A DNA stretch of 64,000 nt from Paraburkholderia bannensis NBRC 103871 (GTDB lineage Bacteria > Pseudomonadota > Gammaproteobacteria > Burkholderiales > Burkholderiaceae), in contig NZ_BAYA01000025.1 of the NCBI RefSeq assembly GCF_000685015.1, forward strand, positions 62,001-126,000, read 5' to 3'. A program made the translations under genes and the position numbers. Positions 45,747-54,435 of the stretch are shown here, one piece after another. The notes beneath the pieces were generated by a model. The model was given only the letters and a program-made list of their open reading frames with translations. It was not told the origin of the DNA and searched no databases. Positions within the stretch are counted from its first letter, which is position 1. Each line of letters opens with the position of its first letter.

Positions 45747-46682
45747 ATGACACTCGCCTGCCTTTTTCCCGGCCAGGGCGCGCAAAGCCCCGGCTTTCTG
45801 CATCGGCTGCCCGAGCATGAGGTCGTGCGTGCGACGCTCGACGAAGCTTCATCCGTGCTCGGCAGCGATGTGCTCACGCTCGATAGCGCCGAGGCCTTGC
45901 AATCGACCGTTGCCGTGCAGATCGGCTTGACGGTCGCCGGTGTCGCGCATGCACGCGCGCTCGCGCATGCGGGACTGACGCCGCAGTTCAGCGCGGGCCT
46001 GTCGGTGGGCGCGTATCCCGCCGCCGTGGGTTGCGGCGCGCTCGCTTTCGACGACGCGCTGCGTATGGTGCGCAAGCGCGCCGAACTGATGGAATCCGCG
46101 TGGCCATCGGGATATGGCCTCACGGCCGTCTCGGGCCTCAGCGAAACGCAGGTCGAGACGCTTGCCGCCGCGCACATGCAGGACGGCGGCGAACGCGTCT
46201 ACGTTGCCAACGTGAACGCGCCGCGCCAGATAGTCGTGGCAGGCGCCGACGCAGCGCTCGAAGCCTTCGCGGCGCGTACGCTCGCGGCAGGCGCGCGCAA
46301 GGCGCAGCGCCTGGCGGTTTCGGTTCCTTCGCATTGCGAATTATTATCCGATGCCGCGGAACAGCTCGTGGACTGGGCGCGCGATATCCCGTTCCGCACG
46401 CCCGAGGGCACCTATATCGACAATCGCGGCGGACGGCCGCTCTATGACGGCGACGCCATCCGTGCCGATCTCGCCACCAATATGCGTTACACGGTGCGCT
46501 GGTTCGATGCGCTCACGGTCATGATCGAATCGGGCGCGACCGTGCTGGTCGAAGCGCCACCCGGTCAAGTGCTGACCGATATCGCGCGCGAGCAGTATCC
46601 GGAGACGGCGGCATTGAGCGCCGCCACGTTGCCGCTCGACCAGCTGGTTGCGACGGTGCGGCGACGTTTGGGTGAAATCTGA
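45747..46682 (+). CDS. mdcH: Malonyl-CoA:ACP transacylase of malonate decarboxylase
   Basis: 311 residues. Acyltransferase fold: LFPGQGAQSPG (7-17), nucleophile elbow GLSVGAY with Ser86, and VSVPSHCELL with the partner histidine. MdcH primes the carrier with malonyl from malonyl-CoA. ATG four bases after mdcG; the operon ends here with no mdcF, mdcL or mdcM. Confidence 0.92.
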   Translation: MTLACLFPGQGAQSPGFLHRLPEHEVVRATLDEASSVLGSDVLTLDSAEALQSTVAVQIGLTVAGVAHARALAHAGLTPQFSAGLSVGAYPAAVGCGALAFDDALRMVRKRAELMESAWPSGYGLTAVSGLSETQVETLAAAHMQDGGERVYVANVNAPRQIVVAGADAALEAFAARTLAAGARKAQRLAVSVPSHCELLSDAAEQLVDWARDIPFRTPEGTYIDNRGGRPLYDGDAIRADLATNMRYTVRWFDALTVMIESGATVLVEAPPGQVLTDIAREQYPETAALSAATLPLDQLVATVRRRLGEI

Positions 46683-46776
46683 CGAGCATTCGCGCTAAAT
46701 TTCAAATTCGATTTTTATGCGCATAAAGTCAAATTGATGACTTCGCGCAACTCGCCGCCAACACACGTCAATTCGC

Positions 46777-47391
46777 TCACTTCTTACGCAGTTCCGGCAT
46801 CACCACCCGAAACGTCAGGTTCACGCGCTCCCCGCTGACCGCTGGCTCCTTCGGCACCCTATGCCGCCATTGCGCCTGCGTCTGTCCGCGCATCACCAGC
46901 AAACTGCCGCCGGATAGCGCGAACGAGCGCGTCACGCCGCTTGCCGTATGGCGCAGGTCGAAGCGCCGCGTCGCGCCCAGGCTCAGCGAGGCAATCACCG
47001 GTTCCGGGCCGAGCTCGGGTTCGTGATCGGCGTGCCAGCCCATGCTGTCGGTGCCGCCGCGATAGCGGTTGAGCAGCACACTGTTGAAGCGCACCTCGCA
47101 AAGCGCAGAAATCGCCTCGCGCAGTTCAGCCACGGCCGGCGTCCACGGCTGCGGCTCGTTGCGAATGCCGGAGTAGATATAGACCGCGCCGGGGTCGCCC
47201 TGCCAGGCGGTCAGGCGCGGCTGGTCGACCCAGCCGCCGGGCGTACGGATGCGCTCCTGCCGCCAGCCGGTTTCGGCGACGATGCGCGCGAGGTAATCGG
47301 CGGCCTGCGTGGCCTTGAGCCACGTGGGATGCCAGTCGACGTCGGGTTGCGGCGTATCGTCGAAGAGATCGAACATCGGGGACGCGTGCAT
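46777..47391 (-). CDS. alkB: AlkB-family 2OG-Fe(II) dioxygenase
   Basis: 204 residues. Iron facial triad HxD...H: His120 and Asp122 (GWHADHEPE), His177 (WRHRVPK); 2-oxoglutarate salt-bridge arginines in RVNLTFR (Arg189, Arg195). The short form lacks E. coli AlkB's N-terminus and resembles the AlkB2-like bacterial type. It oxidatively dealkylates 1-methyladenine or 3-methylcytosine. Start at 47391 (AGG upstream); ATG 47376 is also possible. Confidence 0.9.
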   Translation of the reverse strand: MHASPMFDLFDDTPQPDVDWHPTWLKATQAADYLARIVAETGWRQERIRTPGGWVDQPRLTAWQGDPGAVYIYSGIRNEPQPWTPAVAELREAISALCEVRFNSVLLNRYRGGTDSMGWHADHEPELGPEPVIASLSLGATRRFDLRHTASGVTRSFALSGGSLLVMRGQTQAQWRHRVPKEPAVSGERVNLTFRVVMPELRKK

Positions 47392-47500
47392 GAGACCTGA
47401 AGCGCAAAGCGAAAACGGCAGTGTCGCACGCCTGCCCTCTCCCATCCTTGCGCATCCTTGCGCACTTCTTCGGTGGGTCGCTGCCGCGCTCCGCGCCGGA

Positions 47501-47824
47501 TCAGGTCAGCAGCGCGATGTAGAACACGACTGCGCCGATCAGCGCGCCGACGAAGCAGAAGCCCTCGGGCGCGGCGTCGGTGGTGCGAGAGTGCAGCCAG
47601 CCGCCCGCCACGCCGAACAGCCCCGCGATGCCGAGCGCGACGAACACCATCACAATGTCGAATAACGCGCTGCGGCCGATTTCGAGGATATCGACATGCT
47701 TGACGGCGAAATACAGCGCGATCGCCATGATCGACAGCACGACGAGCGGCAGCATGACGTGGCTGCCTTCATGCCCGACGTGACGACCATGAAGCCCTTG
47801 CACAGCCGGTCTGGTAATTTTCAT
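47501..47824 (-). CDS. Small membrane protein of unknown function
   Basis: 107 residues. Charged His-rich start (GLHGRHVGHEGSH) and three TM helices (MLPLVVLSIMAIALYFAV, LFDIVMVFVALGIAGLFGV, FCFVGALIGAVVFYIAL). GGGGAGACGGG precedes the ATG at 47824. I do not recognise a family. Confidence 0.65.
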   Translation of the reverse strand: MKITRPAVQGLHGRHVGHEGSHVMLPLVVLSIMAIALYFAVKHVDILEIGRSALFDIVMVFVALGIAGLFGVAGGWLHSRTTDAAPEGFCFVGALIGAVVFYIALLT

Positions 47825-48261
47825 GACCCGTCTCCCCCAGAGCGCCCGAAACCGCACGGGCCTCGATTCGAGCATAGTTCACAGTTCGCGCGGGTTCAAT
47901 GGACGTTTAATAGCGCTCATTGCCGATGAATTGCCCACGTGAAAATAGTGCTGCGCGTCCCACATTTTGGCAATCCAGGGTTATGCCGCAGTGCCACAGT
48001 CTGCCTGTACGGCGCGCTGCAAGCCATGCGCAAGGCCGCTGCAAGCTTGAGCAGACGACGAATGCCGCGCTGCGCAAATCCTCCTGCCTGGGTCGCGCCT
48101 GGGTCGCACTTGGGTCGCGCCTGAATTGCGCAGATGCCGCCTCCCAGGCCCGCTCGCCCGCCCAAGGCACGAAGTCTGCGCTGTCGATAAAATGCTTCGT
48201 GGCTCGCGTGGATCTTCGCGACGCCCTTCCGCCGAACCCCTCCATTGCTTGCGCGCCCGCC
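47825..48261. other. 437-base non-coding gap
   Basis: Between the small membrane protein and metallophosphoesterase genes. Frames crossing it are arginine/serine-rich and not protein-like. It carries a short tandem repeat at 48089-48121; nothing else is recognised beyond the two divergent promoters it must hold. Confidence 0.5.
48089..48121. repeat. Three tandem 11-bp units
   Basis: TGGGTCGCGCC, TGGGTCGCACT, TGGGTCGCGCC in direct tandem, the middle unit differing at two or three places. Within a non-coding gap; possible slippage site or regulator array. Confidence 0.7.
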
Positions 48262-49419
48262 ATGCCCCGACTTTCGTTTCTGGTTCGTTTCGTTTCCATC
48301 GGTGTGCTGCTGCATATCTATGTGGGTTTCCGGCTCATTCCCGATCTGCCCGTGCCCGCCGCCGGCAAATGGCTCGCGGCGCTCTGGCTCGTGCTGTCGG
48401 TGCTGGTGATCCCGCCTGGCCTGCTCGCGCGCCGCTTCGAGCGCCAGCCCTTGGGCGACCGCCTCGCATGGATCGGCATGCTGGCGATGGGCTTCTTTTC
48501 GTCGCTGCTGATGCTCACGATCCTGCGCGATCTCGTGCTCGCGTCGCTCATGACCGTCGAATCGCTGTGGCCCGGCATCGTGGATCTCGCGCACTGGCGC
48601 ATCGCGAGCGCCGCCACGGTCGTTGCGCTCGCATTCTGTTCGAGCGGCATCGGCTTTTTCAATGCGCGGCGGCGCGCGCCCGTGCGCAACGTCGAAGTGC
48701 CGATCCGCAACCTGCCCGCCGCACTCGATGGCTTCACGATCGTGCAGCTCAGCGACATTCACGTCGGGCCGACGATCAAGCACGATTACGTCGAGGCCAT
48801 CGTGCGCGCCGTGAACCAGCTCGACGCCGATATCGTGGCTATCACCGGCGACGTGGTCGACGGCAGCGTGCAGCATCTCTCGAACCACACCGCACCGCTC
48901 GGGCAGCTTGCCGCGCAACATGGCGTGTACCTCGTCACGGGCAATCACGAATACTATTCGGGCGCCGATGCCTGGGTCGCCGAGTTTCGCCGTATCGGCC
49001 TGACCGTGCTGATGAACCAGCATGTGGTAATCGAACACGATGGCGCGCGGCTCGTGCTAGCGGGCGTTACCGATTACACGGCGGGCCATTTCGATCCCAC
49101 GCATCGCAGCGATCCGCAAGGCGCGCTGCGCGGCGCACCCGACGACGTGAACACGCGCGTGCTGCTCGCGCACCAGCCGCGCACCGCCCATGCCGCCGCC
49201 GATGCAGGCTATACGCTGCAACTGTCCGGCCACACGCACGGCGGCCAGATTTTCCCGTGGAATTTCATGGTGCGGCTGCAACAGCCGTTCACGGCGGGCC
49301 TCGAAAAACTCGGCAGCCTGTGGGTGTATACGAGCCGCGGCACCGGCTACTGGGGGCCGCCGAAGCGCCTGGGCGCGCCTTCGGAAATCACGCGCGTGCG
49401 CCTCGTCGGCGCGCATTGA
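48262..49419 (+). CDS. Membrane-anchored metallophosphoesterase
   Basis: 385 residues. Four TM helices in the first 130 residues, then a calcineurin-type domain with SDIH (Asp165, His167), GDVVD (Asp197), GNHE (Asn228, His229), LAHQPR and GHTHGGQ. It hydrolyses a phosphoester with two metals, probably on the periplasmic face; UDP-diacylglucosamine hydrolase-like or lipid substrates are possible but unproved. Confidence 0.92.
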   Translation: MPRLSFLVRFVSIGVLLHIYVGFRLIPDLPVPAAGKWLAALWLVLSVLVIPPGLLARRFERQPLGDRLAWIGMLAMGFFSSLLMLTILRDLVLASLMTVESLWPGIVDLAHWRIASAATVVALAFCSSGIGFFNARRRAPVRNVEVPIRNLPAALDGFTIVQLSDIHVGPTIKHDYVEAIVRAVNQLDADIVAITGDVVDGSVQHLSNHTAPLGQLAAQHGVYLVTGNHEYYSGADAWVAEFRRIGLTVLMNQHVVIEHDGARLVLAGVTDYTAGHFDPTHRSDPQGALRGAPDDVNTRVLLAHQPRTAHAAADAGYTLQLSGHTHGGQIFPWNFMVRLQQPFTAGLEKLGSLWVYTSRGTGYWGPPKRLGAPSEITRVRLVGAH

Positions 49420-49546
49420 TTAGCGCGTCATTTTTTGTTGCGTACGCATCCAATCTGCACCGGCAGCGTCTTCGCATGGCCGCATGCGTAAAGCCGCTAT
49501 CATGCCCTGACTAGTCCTTGCCCGGAACCACAGGAATCCATCGCTC

Positions 49547-50653
49547 ATGGACGGCAACAAGCATCTTCATCAAACCGCCTTTTACCTGCTGTTGTTCGTC
49601 GTTTCCATCGCGCTGTGCTTCGTGCTCGCGCCGTTTTTCAGCACCGTGCTGTGGGGCGCGATACTCGCGCTGATCTTCCAGCCCGTGCAGCGCCGCATCG
49701 TCGCGCGCCTCGGGCGGCGGCGCAACCTGGCCGCGCTCATCACCCTCGCGATTTGCCTCGTGATCGTGATTTTCCCGCTGACGCTGGTGGCCGGCACGCT
49801 GATCCAGCAAGTGGGCTATGCCTACGCACAGGTGCGTGCGGGCAGTCTCGACTTCGGCGCATTTTTCAGCCAGATCGTGCATGCGCTGCCGCAGTCGATC
49901 CAGAACGTGCTGGCCCGTTACGACCTGATGGACTTGCCCGGTTTGCAGCAACGTCTTTCAGCGGGCGCGGCGCAGATCAGCCAGTTCGTCGCCACGCGTG
50001 CGCTCAGTCTCGGGCAGAACACCGTGCAGTTCGTGGTGAGTTTCTGCGTGATGCTGTACCTGTTCTTCTTTCTCGTGCGTGACGGCCGCGAAATCTCGCG
50101 CCTGGTTCGCGACGCCATTCCGCTCGATGAATCACACAAGCAGCATCTGATCCGCAAGTTCACGACGGTGATTCGCGCGACGGTGAAGGGCAATGTGGTG
50201 GTGGCGGTCGTGCAGGGGACGCTGGGCGGCATCGCGCTCTGGGTGGTCGGCATCCAGGGCGCGCTGCTGTGGGGCTTCGTGATGATGCTGCTGTCGCTGC
50301 TGCCCGTCGTCGGCGCGGCGCTGGTATGGCTGCCGGTGGCGATCTACTTTATTTCGACCGGTGTGCTCGTCAAAGGCATCGGCCTTGCGCTGTTCGGCAC
50401 GCTGGTGATCGGCACGGTCGATAACGTGCTGCGGCCGGTACTGGTCGGCAAGGACACGCGCCTGCCCGACTGGGTCGTGCTGATTTCGACGCTGGGCGGC
50501 ATATCGCTTCTCGGCATCAATGGCTTCGTGATCGGGCCGCTGATCGCCGCGCTGTTCATCAGTTGCTGGGACTTGCTGCGGCGCGACCAGCACGAGCAGT
50601 ACGACCAGGGCGACAGCGTCGCCGCGCCCGATCCGGACGACGATCCGGTCTGA
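49547..50653 (+). CDS. AI-2E family (YdiK/PerM-like) membrane protein
   Basis: 368 residues, about eight TM helices (FYLLLFVVSIALCFVLAPFFSTVLWGAILALIF first; LGGISLLGINGFVIGPLIAALF last, the family hallmark). Members transport signals or ions, and many are uncharacterised. Convergent with the HK gene at 50679. Confidence 0.9.
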   Translation: MDGNKHLHQTAFYLLLFVVSIALCFVLAPFFSTVLWGAILALIFQPVQRRIVARLGRRRNLAALITLAICLVIVIFPLTLVAGTLIQQVGYAYAQVRAGSLDFGAFFSQIVHALPQSIQNVLARYDLMDLPGLQQRLSAGAAQISQFVATRALSLGQNTVQFVVSFCVMLYLFFFLVRDGREISRLVRDAIPLDESHKQHLIRKFTTVIRATVKGNVVVAVVQGTLGGIALWVVGIQGALLWGFVMMLLSLLPVVGAALVWLPVAIYFISTGVLVKGIGLALFGTLVIGTVDNVLRPVLVGKDTRLPDWVVLISTLGGISLLGINGFVIGPLIAALFISCWDLLRRDQHEQYDQGDSVAAPDPDDDPV

Positions 50654-50678
50654 CGCGGCACACGAGCTACAGCGACAC

Positions 50679-52127
50679 TCAGGACGAGACGTGCATCGGC
50701 AAGCCCGCGCGTCCCTGACGCGGCGGTTCGGGCACGACCGGCGCATTCGCGCTCGGTGCCGAGCCGCCCTGCGCCGACACCGAGAAGCCGAACGTGTTGA
50801 TACCGTTGGCACTGCGCACGAATACGCTGCCGCCATGCATCTCAGCGACCGCCTTCACAATGGAGAGCCCGAGGCCATGATTCTCGTGGCTATTCGAACG
50901 CGCTTCCTGGATGCGATAGAAGCGGTCGAAAATATGCTCGCGCACGTCCGGGTCGAGCGGCTCGCCCGGATTCGACACGGCAATCTCCACATGTCCGTCC
51001 TGCGGGGCGATCGTGACCTGCAACAGCGTGCCCGGCGAGGAATGCTGGATCGCGTTCACGAACAGGTTGCTCACCGCGCGACCAATCAGCGAAGTATTGA
51101 CCCACGCGCGCGCATCGCCTTGCACTTCCACCTTCAGTTGCGCCTCTTCAAGCGGCATGTCGAGAAATTCCAGCATGCGCTCGACTTCGCAACGCAGCGA
51201 GACTTCCGACAGTTCGGTCGCGCGCTCGCCGCGATCGCTGCGCGAGAGGAACAACATGTCGTTGACGATCACGCGTAATCGTTCGAATTCCTCAAGATTC
51301 GATTGCAGCGTCTGTTGCAGCTGCTCAACGGATCGGTCGCGCGTGAGCGCCACCTGGGTCTGGCCGATCAGGATGCTCACCGGCGTGCGCAATTCGTGCG
51401 CGACGTCGGCGTTGAACGATTCGAGCCGCTCGTAGGCCTTGTCCAGACGCTCCAGTGCGCCGTTGAACGAGGTCGCCAGTTCGTGGAGTTCCTCGGGCAA
51501 TTCGCCCGAATGCAGTCGTTGACGCCGGTTCGACGGACTCAGTTGCGCGGCCTCGCGCGAGAGCCGCGTGAGCGGCGCAAGACCGAAGCGCGTCACGGCG
51601 CGGCTCAGCAGCGCCACCGCAATCGTCGACAACGCAATCAGCACGCCTAGCGCTATGCCAAAGCGCCGCAACATGCTTTCCGTGCGCACGCAGTCGCTCG
51701 ACACAACAAGCTTCACTTCAGGGCGGTCGCCGCTTGCCGGCACCATGATGCTCGTGACGATCACGTCGTAATTGCAGCCGGTCGGCCGCACGAGCTGGTG
51801 GTTCGGCCCGACGTCGCCATTCACCTTGCCCGCTATGGGCGCACCAAAACGAAAGCGCGGGTCGGGGCCCTCCACGTAGTAGTGCATGCGGCTATCGGCG
51901 GGCGAGAGATCGCGCAGCTTCTCCTGCACGAAGGCCCATTTCTTCACGTCGGGCGCATGCGAAACGATCAGGCTCGCGATACGCGCACGCGTGTCGAGCG
52001 TCTCGCGCAACTCGTTAAAGAGCTGGTTCTGCATCAGCAGGAACAGCCCCGTGCCGGTGAGCGTGAAGACGATCAGCGACACCGCTGCGAACATCGCGGA
52101 AAGCCGCAGCGAGATTGAGCGCTTCAT
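50679..52127 (-). CDS. Sensor histidine kinase of the efflux operon (CusS/IrlS-like)
   Basis: 482 residues. TM1 about 12-32, periplasmic domain 33-150, TM2 about 156-174, HAMP, HisKA with His244 (DVAHELRTPVS), HATPase (NLFVNAIQHSSP; LGLSIVKAV). The periplasmic domain contains Cys118 and Cys146 (GCNYD, SSDC), possible metal or disulfide site. It overlaps the response regulator by four bases at the end of an RND operon. Confidence 0.92.
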   Translation of the reverse strand: MKRSISLRLSAMFAAVSLIVFTLTGTGLFLLMQNQLFNELRETLDTRARIASLIVSHAPDVKKWAFVQEKLRDLSPADSRMHYYVEGPDPRFRFGAPIAGKVNGDVGPNHQLVRPTGCNYDVIVTSIMVPASGDRPEVKLVVSSDCVRTESMLRRFGIALGVLIALSTIAVALLSRAVTRFGLAPLTRLSREAAQLSPSNRRQRLHSGELPEELHELATSFNGALERLDKAYERLESFNADVAHELRTPVSILIGQTQVALTRDRSVEQLQQTLQSNLEEFERLRVIVNDMLFLSRSDRGERATELSEVSLRCEVERMLEFLDMPLEEAQLKVEVQGDARAWVNTSLIGRAVSNLFVNAIQHSSPGTLLQVTIAPQDGHVEIAVSNPGEPLDPDVREHIFDRFYRIQEARSNSHENHGLGLSIVKAVAEMHGGSVFVRSANGINTFGFSVSAQGGSAPSANAPVVPEPPRQGRAGLPMHVSS

Positions 52128-52813
52128 GACAGCGAGCCTCCGTCCTCGCGCACTTCCAGCACGTAGCCCATGCCGCGAATCGTGTGCAGAAGCTTGGCCG
52201 CATGCGGGCCGTCCAGCTTCGCGCGCAGCCGCTTGATCGCGGTTTCCACGACGTTGGCGTTGCTTTCGAAATTAACGTCCCAGACGAGTTCGGTGATGAG
52301 CGTCTTCGAGAGAATCTCGCCGCGCCGCCGCGCCAGCACGGACAGCAACTGAAACTCCTTCGCCGTGAGGTCGAGGCGCACGCCGTCACGCGTCGCGCGG
52401 CGGCTGATCAGGTCGACCTGCAGGTCGCCCACGGAAATGAGCGTCGATTCCTGGGCGCGCGCGCGGCGCGTGAGCGCACGCAGGCGCTCGACCAGTTCGA
52501 GGAACGAGAACGGCTTGGTGAGGTAGTCGTCGGCGCCATCGCGCAGGCCGTGCACGCGGTCGTCCACGCGATCGCGCGCGGTCAGCATGATGACCGGCGT
52601 TTCCTTCTTCGCCCGCACCGCGCGCAGCACGCCGAAGCCGTCGAGCTTCGGCAGCATCACGTCGAGCACGATCACGTCGAAGTCGTATTCCGTCGCCATC
52701 CACGCGCCTTCTTCGCCATCCATCGCCACATCGACGATCCAGCCCTGCTCGCTCAGGCCGCTGCGCAGATAGTCCACGACTTTGCGTTCGTCTTCGATAA
52801 CCAGTACTTTCAT
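52124..52813 (-). CDS. OmpR-family response regulator of the efflux operon
   Basis: 229 residues. Receiver with ED at 7-8, Asp51 (VLDVMLP), TARD and TKPFSF; a winged helix with LTAKEFQLLSVLARRRGEILSK and VVETAIKRLRAKLD. Resembles CusR/IrlR. Lies between the outer-membrane factor and kinase genes, so it most likely controls the efflux promoter. Confidence 0.93.
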   Translation of the reverse strand: MKVLVIEDERKVVDYLRSGLSEQGWIVDVAMDGEEGAWMATEYDFDVIVLDVMLPKLDGFGVLRAVRAKKETPVIMLTARDRVDDRVHGLRDGADDYLTKPFSFLELVERLRALTRRARAQESTLISVGDLQVDLISRRATRDGVRLDLTAKEFQLLSVLARRRGEILSKTLITELVWDVNFESNANVVETAIKRLRAKLDGPHAAKLLHTIRGMGYVLEVREDGGSLS

Positions 52814-52873
52814 GCTTGCCCTCCACTTCGCGCGCGGCGTCAAAGGCCGCGTCGAATCGTATTTGTGTTGCCG

Positions 52874-54424
52874 TCAGCTTCGTCCCGCCGGGACGTCCTG
52901 CGAATCCTGTTGGCCGGCGTTGCCCGGATTCCCCGGAGCACCGCTCGCCGGCACCTCGCGGCACGTGCCCATGCTGCACGCGAGCGCGCGATCGTCCGCG
53001 CTCCAGCCGCCGCCCAGCGCCTTCGCCAGATATACCACCGTGGCCGCCTGCTGTCCGTGAATCTGCACCTCCTGGCGCTCGCTGGCAAGCAATTGCTGCT
53101 CGGCGTTGAGCACGTCGATGAAGGCGACCAGGCCGCCCTGATAGCGGTCGTTGGCCAGATCGAAGGACTGCCGTGCGTCGTTCACGGCCGCCTGGCCGTC
53201 CGTCGACGCGCGATCGAGCACGGACAGGCCCGTCACCGCATTCTGCACCTCCTGGAAGGCCGTGAGCACGGTTTGGCGATACGACGCCTGCGCCGACTCG
53301 TAGCCCGCCTGTGCGTAATCCACGCCCGCCGCACGCTTGCCGCCGTCGAACAGCACCTCGCCCGCACTCGCGCCGAGCGACCAGAGCAGACTGGGCGCCG
53401 TGAACAGATTGCCGAAGCGCGTCGACTCCCAGCCCAGCGTGGGCGACAGCGTGATGTCCGGGAAGTAAGCGGAGCGCGCCACGCCGATCTGCGCGTTGGC
53501 CGCGGCCATCGCGCGCTCGGCGGACGCGACGTCGGGGCGGCGCTGCAACAGCTCGCTGGGCAGGCCAGTGGGCAGCACGGGCGTCGGCAACGGCGTGACG
53601 CGCGGCGCGAGCGCGAATTCCGGCGCGGGCTTGCCGATCAGCACGGCAATCGCATGTTCGTCCTGCTGCCGCTGGTTTTCGAGCAGATGCACCTGCGTTT
53701 TCGTGGCGTCGAGCTGCGCCTTCTGCTGCAACAGCGTCAACCCCGACACCGCGCCCAGGTCGTGCTGCGCGTTGACGAAGTCGAGCGCCTTTTGCTGCAA
53801 TGCCACCGAGCGGTTCACCACGTCGATTTCATCGTCGAGTTCGCGCAGCGCGAAATAATCGGTGGCGAGTTCGGCGGTGAGCACGAGGCGCGCGTTGGCG
53901 AGATCGTCGCCCGCTTCCTGCGCCGACGCCTGCGCGGACTCCACCATGCGCCGGATGCGCCCGAACAGGTCGAGTTCATAGCTGATGGTCGGCCCGACCT
54001 TGATGTCGTTCTGCACCGTCGACATATTGGGCGTCACGTAACTCGTCTGCGGGCGGTTCGCGGAAATGCGTTCGCGCGCGAGGCTGCCGTCGAGCGATAC
54101 CTGCGGCGACTGTTGCGACGACACCGAAGCCAGCGTCGAGCGCGCCTGCGCGTAGTGCGCGACGGCCACGCGCAGCGTCTGGTTTTCCGCCAACGCCGCG
54201 TCTTCCAGGCCGTTCAGCTCCGTGTTGCCGAACACCATCCACCAGCGCGGATCGAGCGGCGCGTGCGAGGGCTGCGCGGCGTGCCAGTACGCGTCGGCGC
54301 CATCGACCTGCCAGGCGGCGGGGCTGGCCGTTTGCGGCGCGTGGTAATCGGGGCCGACCGTGCAGGCGGCAAGACCGGCCAGCGCGCTCGCCACGAGCGT
54401 CGCGCGCGTGCATTGCAGCGGCAT
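52874..54424 (-). CDS. NodT/OprM-family outer-membrane efflux lipoprotein
   Basis: 516 residues. Lipobox LAAC (Cys21), then TVGPDYHAP, and two long helical hairpin repeats ending in GGGWSADDRALACS. It is the outer-membrane channel of the RND tripartite pump. ATG at 54424 has GAGGG upstream; an in-frame GTG lies at 54439. Eleven bases after the adaptor stop. Confidence 0.93.
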   Translation of the reverse strand: MPLQCTRATLVASALAGLAACTVGPDYHAPQTASPAAWQVDGADAYWHAAQPSHAPLDPRWWMVFGNTELNGLEDAALAENQTLRVAVAHYAQARSTLASVSSQQSPQVSLDGSLARERISANRPQTSYVTPNMSTVQNDIKVGPTISYELDLFGRIRRMVESAQASAQEAGDDLANARLVLTAELATDYFALRELDDEIDVVNRSVALQQKALDFVNAQHDLGAVSGLTLLQQKAQLDATKTQVHLLENQRQQDEHAIAVLIGKPAPEFALAPRVTPLPTPVLPTGLPSELLQRRPDVASAERAMAAANAQIGVARSAYFPDITLSPTLGWESTRFGNLFTAPSLLWSLGASAGEVLFDGGKRAAGVDYAQAGYESAQASYRQTVLTAFQEVQNAVTGLSVLDRASTDGQAAVNDARQSFDLANDRYQGGLVAFIDVLNAEQQLLASERQEVQIHGQQAATVVYLAKALGGGWSADDRALACSMGTCREVPASGAPGNPGNAGQQDSQDVPAGRS

Positions 54425-54435
54425 GCGCACGGCCC

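Noticed and set aside
47920-48261. Upstream extension of the metallophosphoesterase frame
   Set aside because: Low-complexity Arg/Ser/Ala residues; the family N-terminus with its first TM helix begins at 48262.
47907-48299. Minus-strand frame in the 437-base gap
   Set aside because: Composition not protein-like, no ribosome site, overlaps the metallophosphoesterase start and the tandem repeat.
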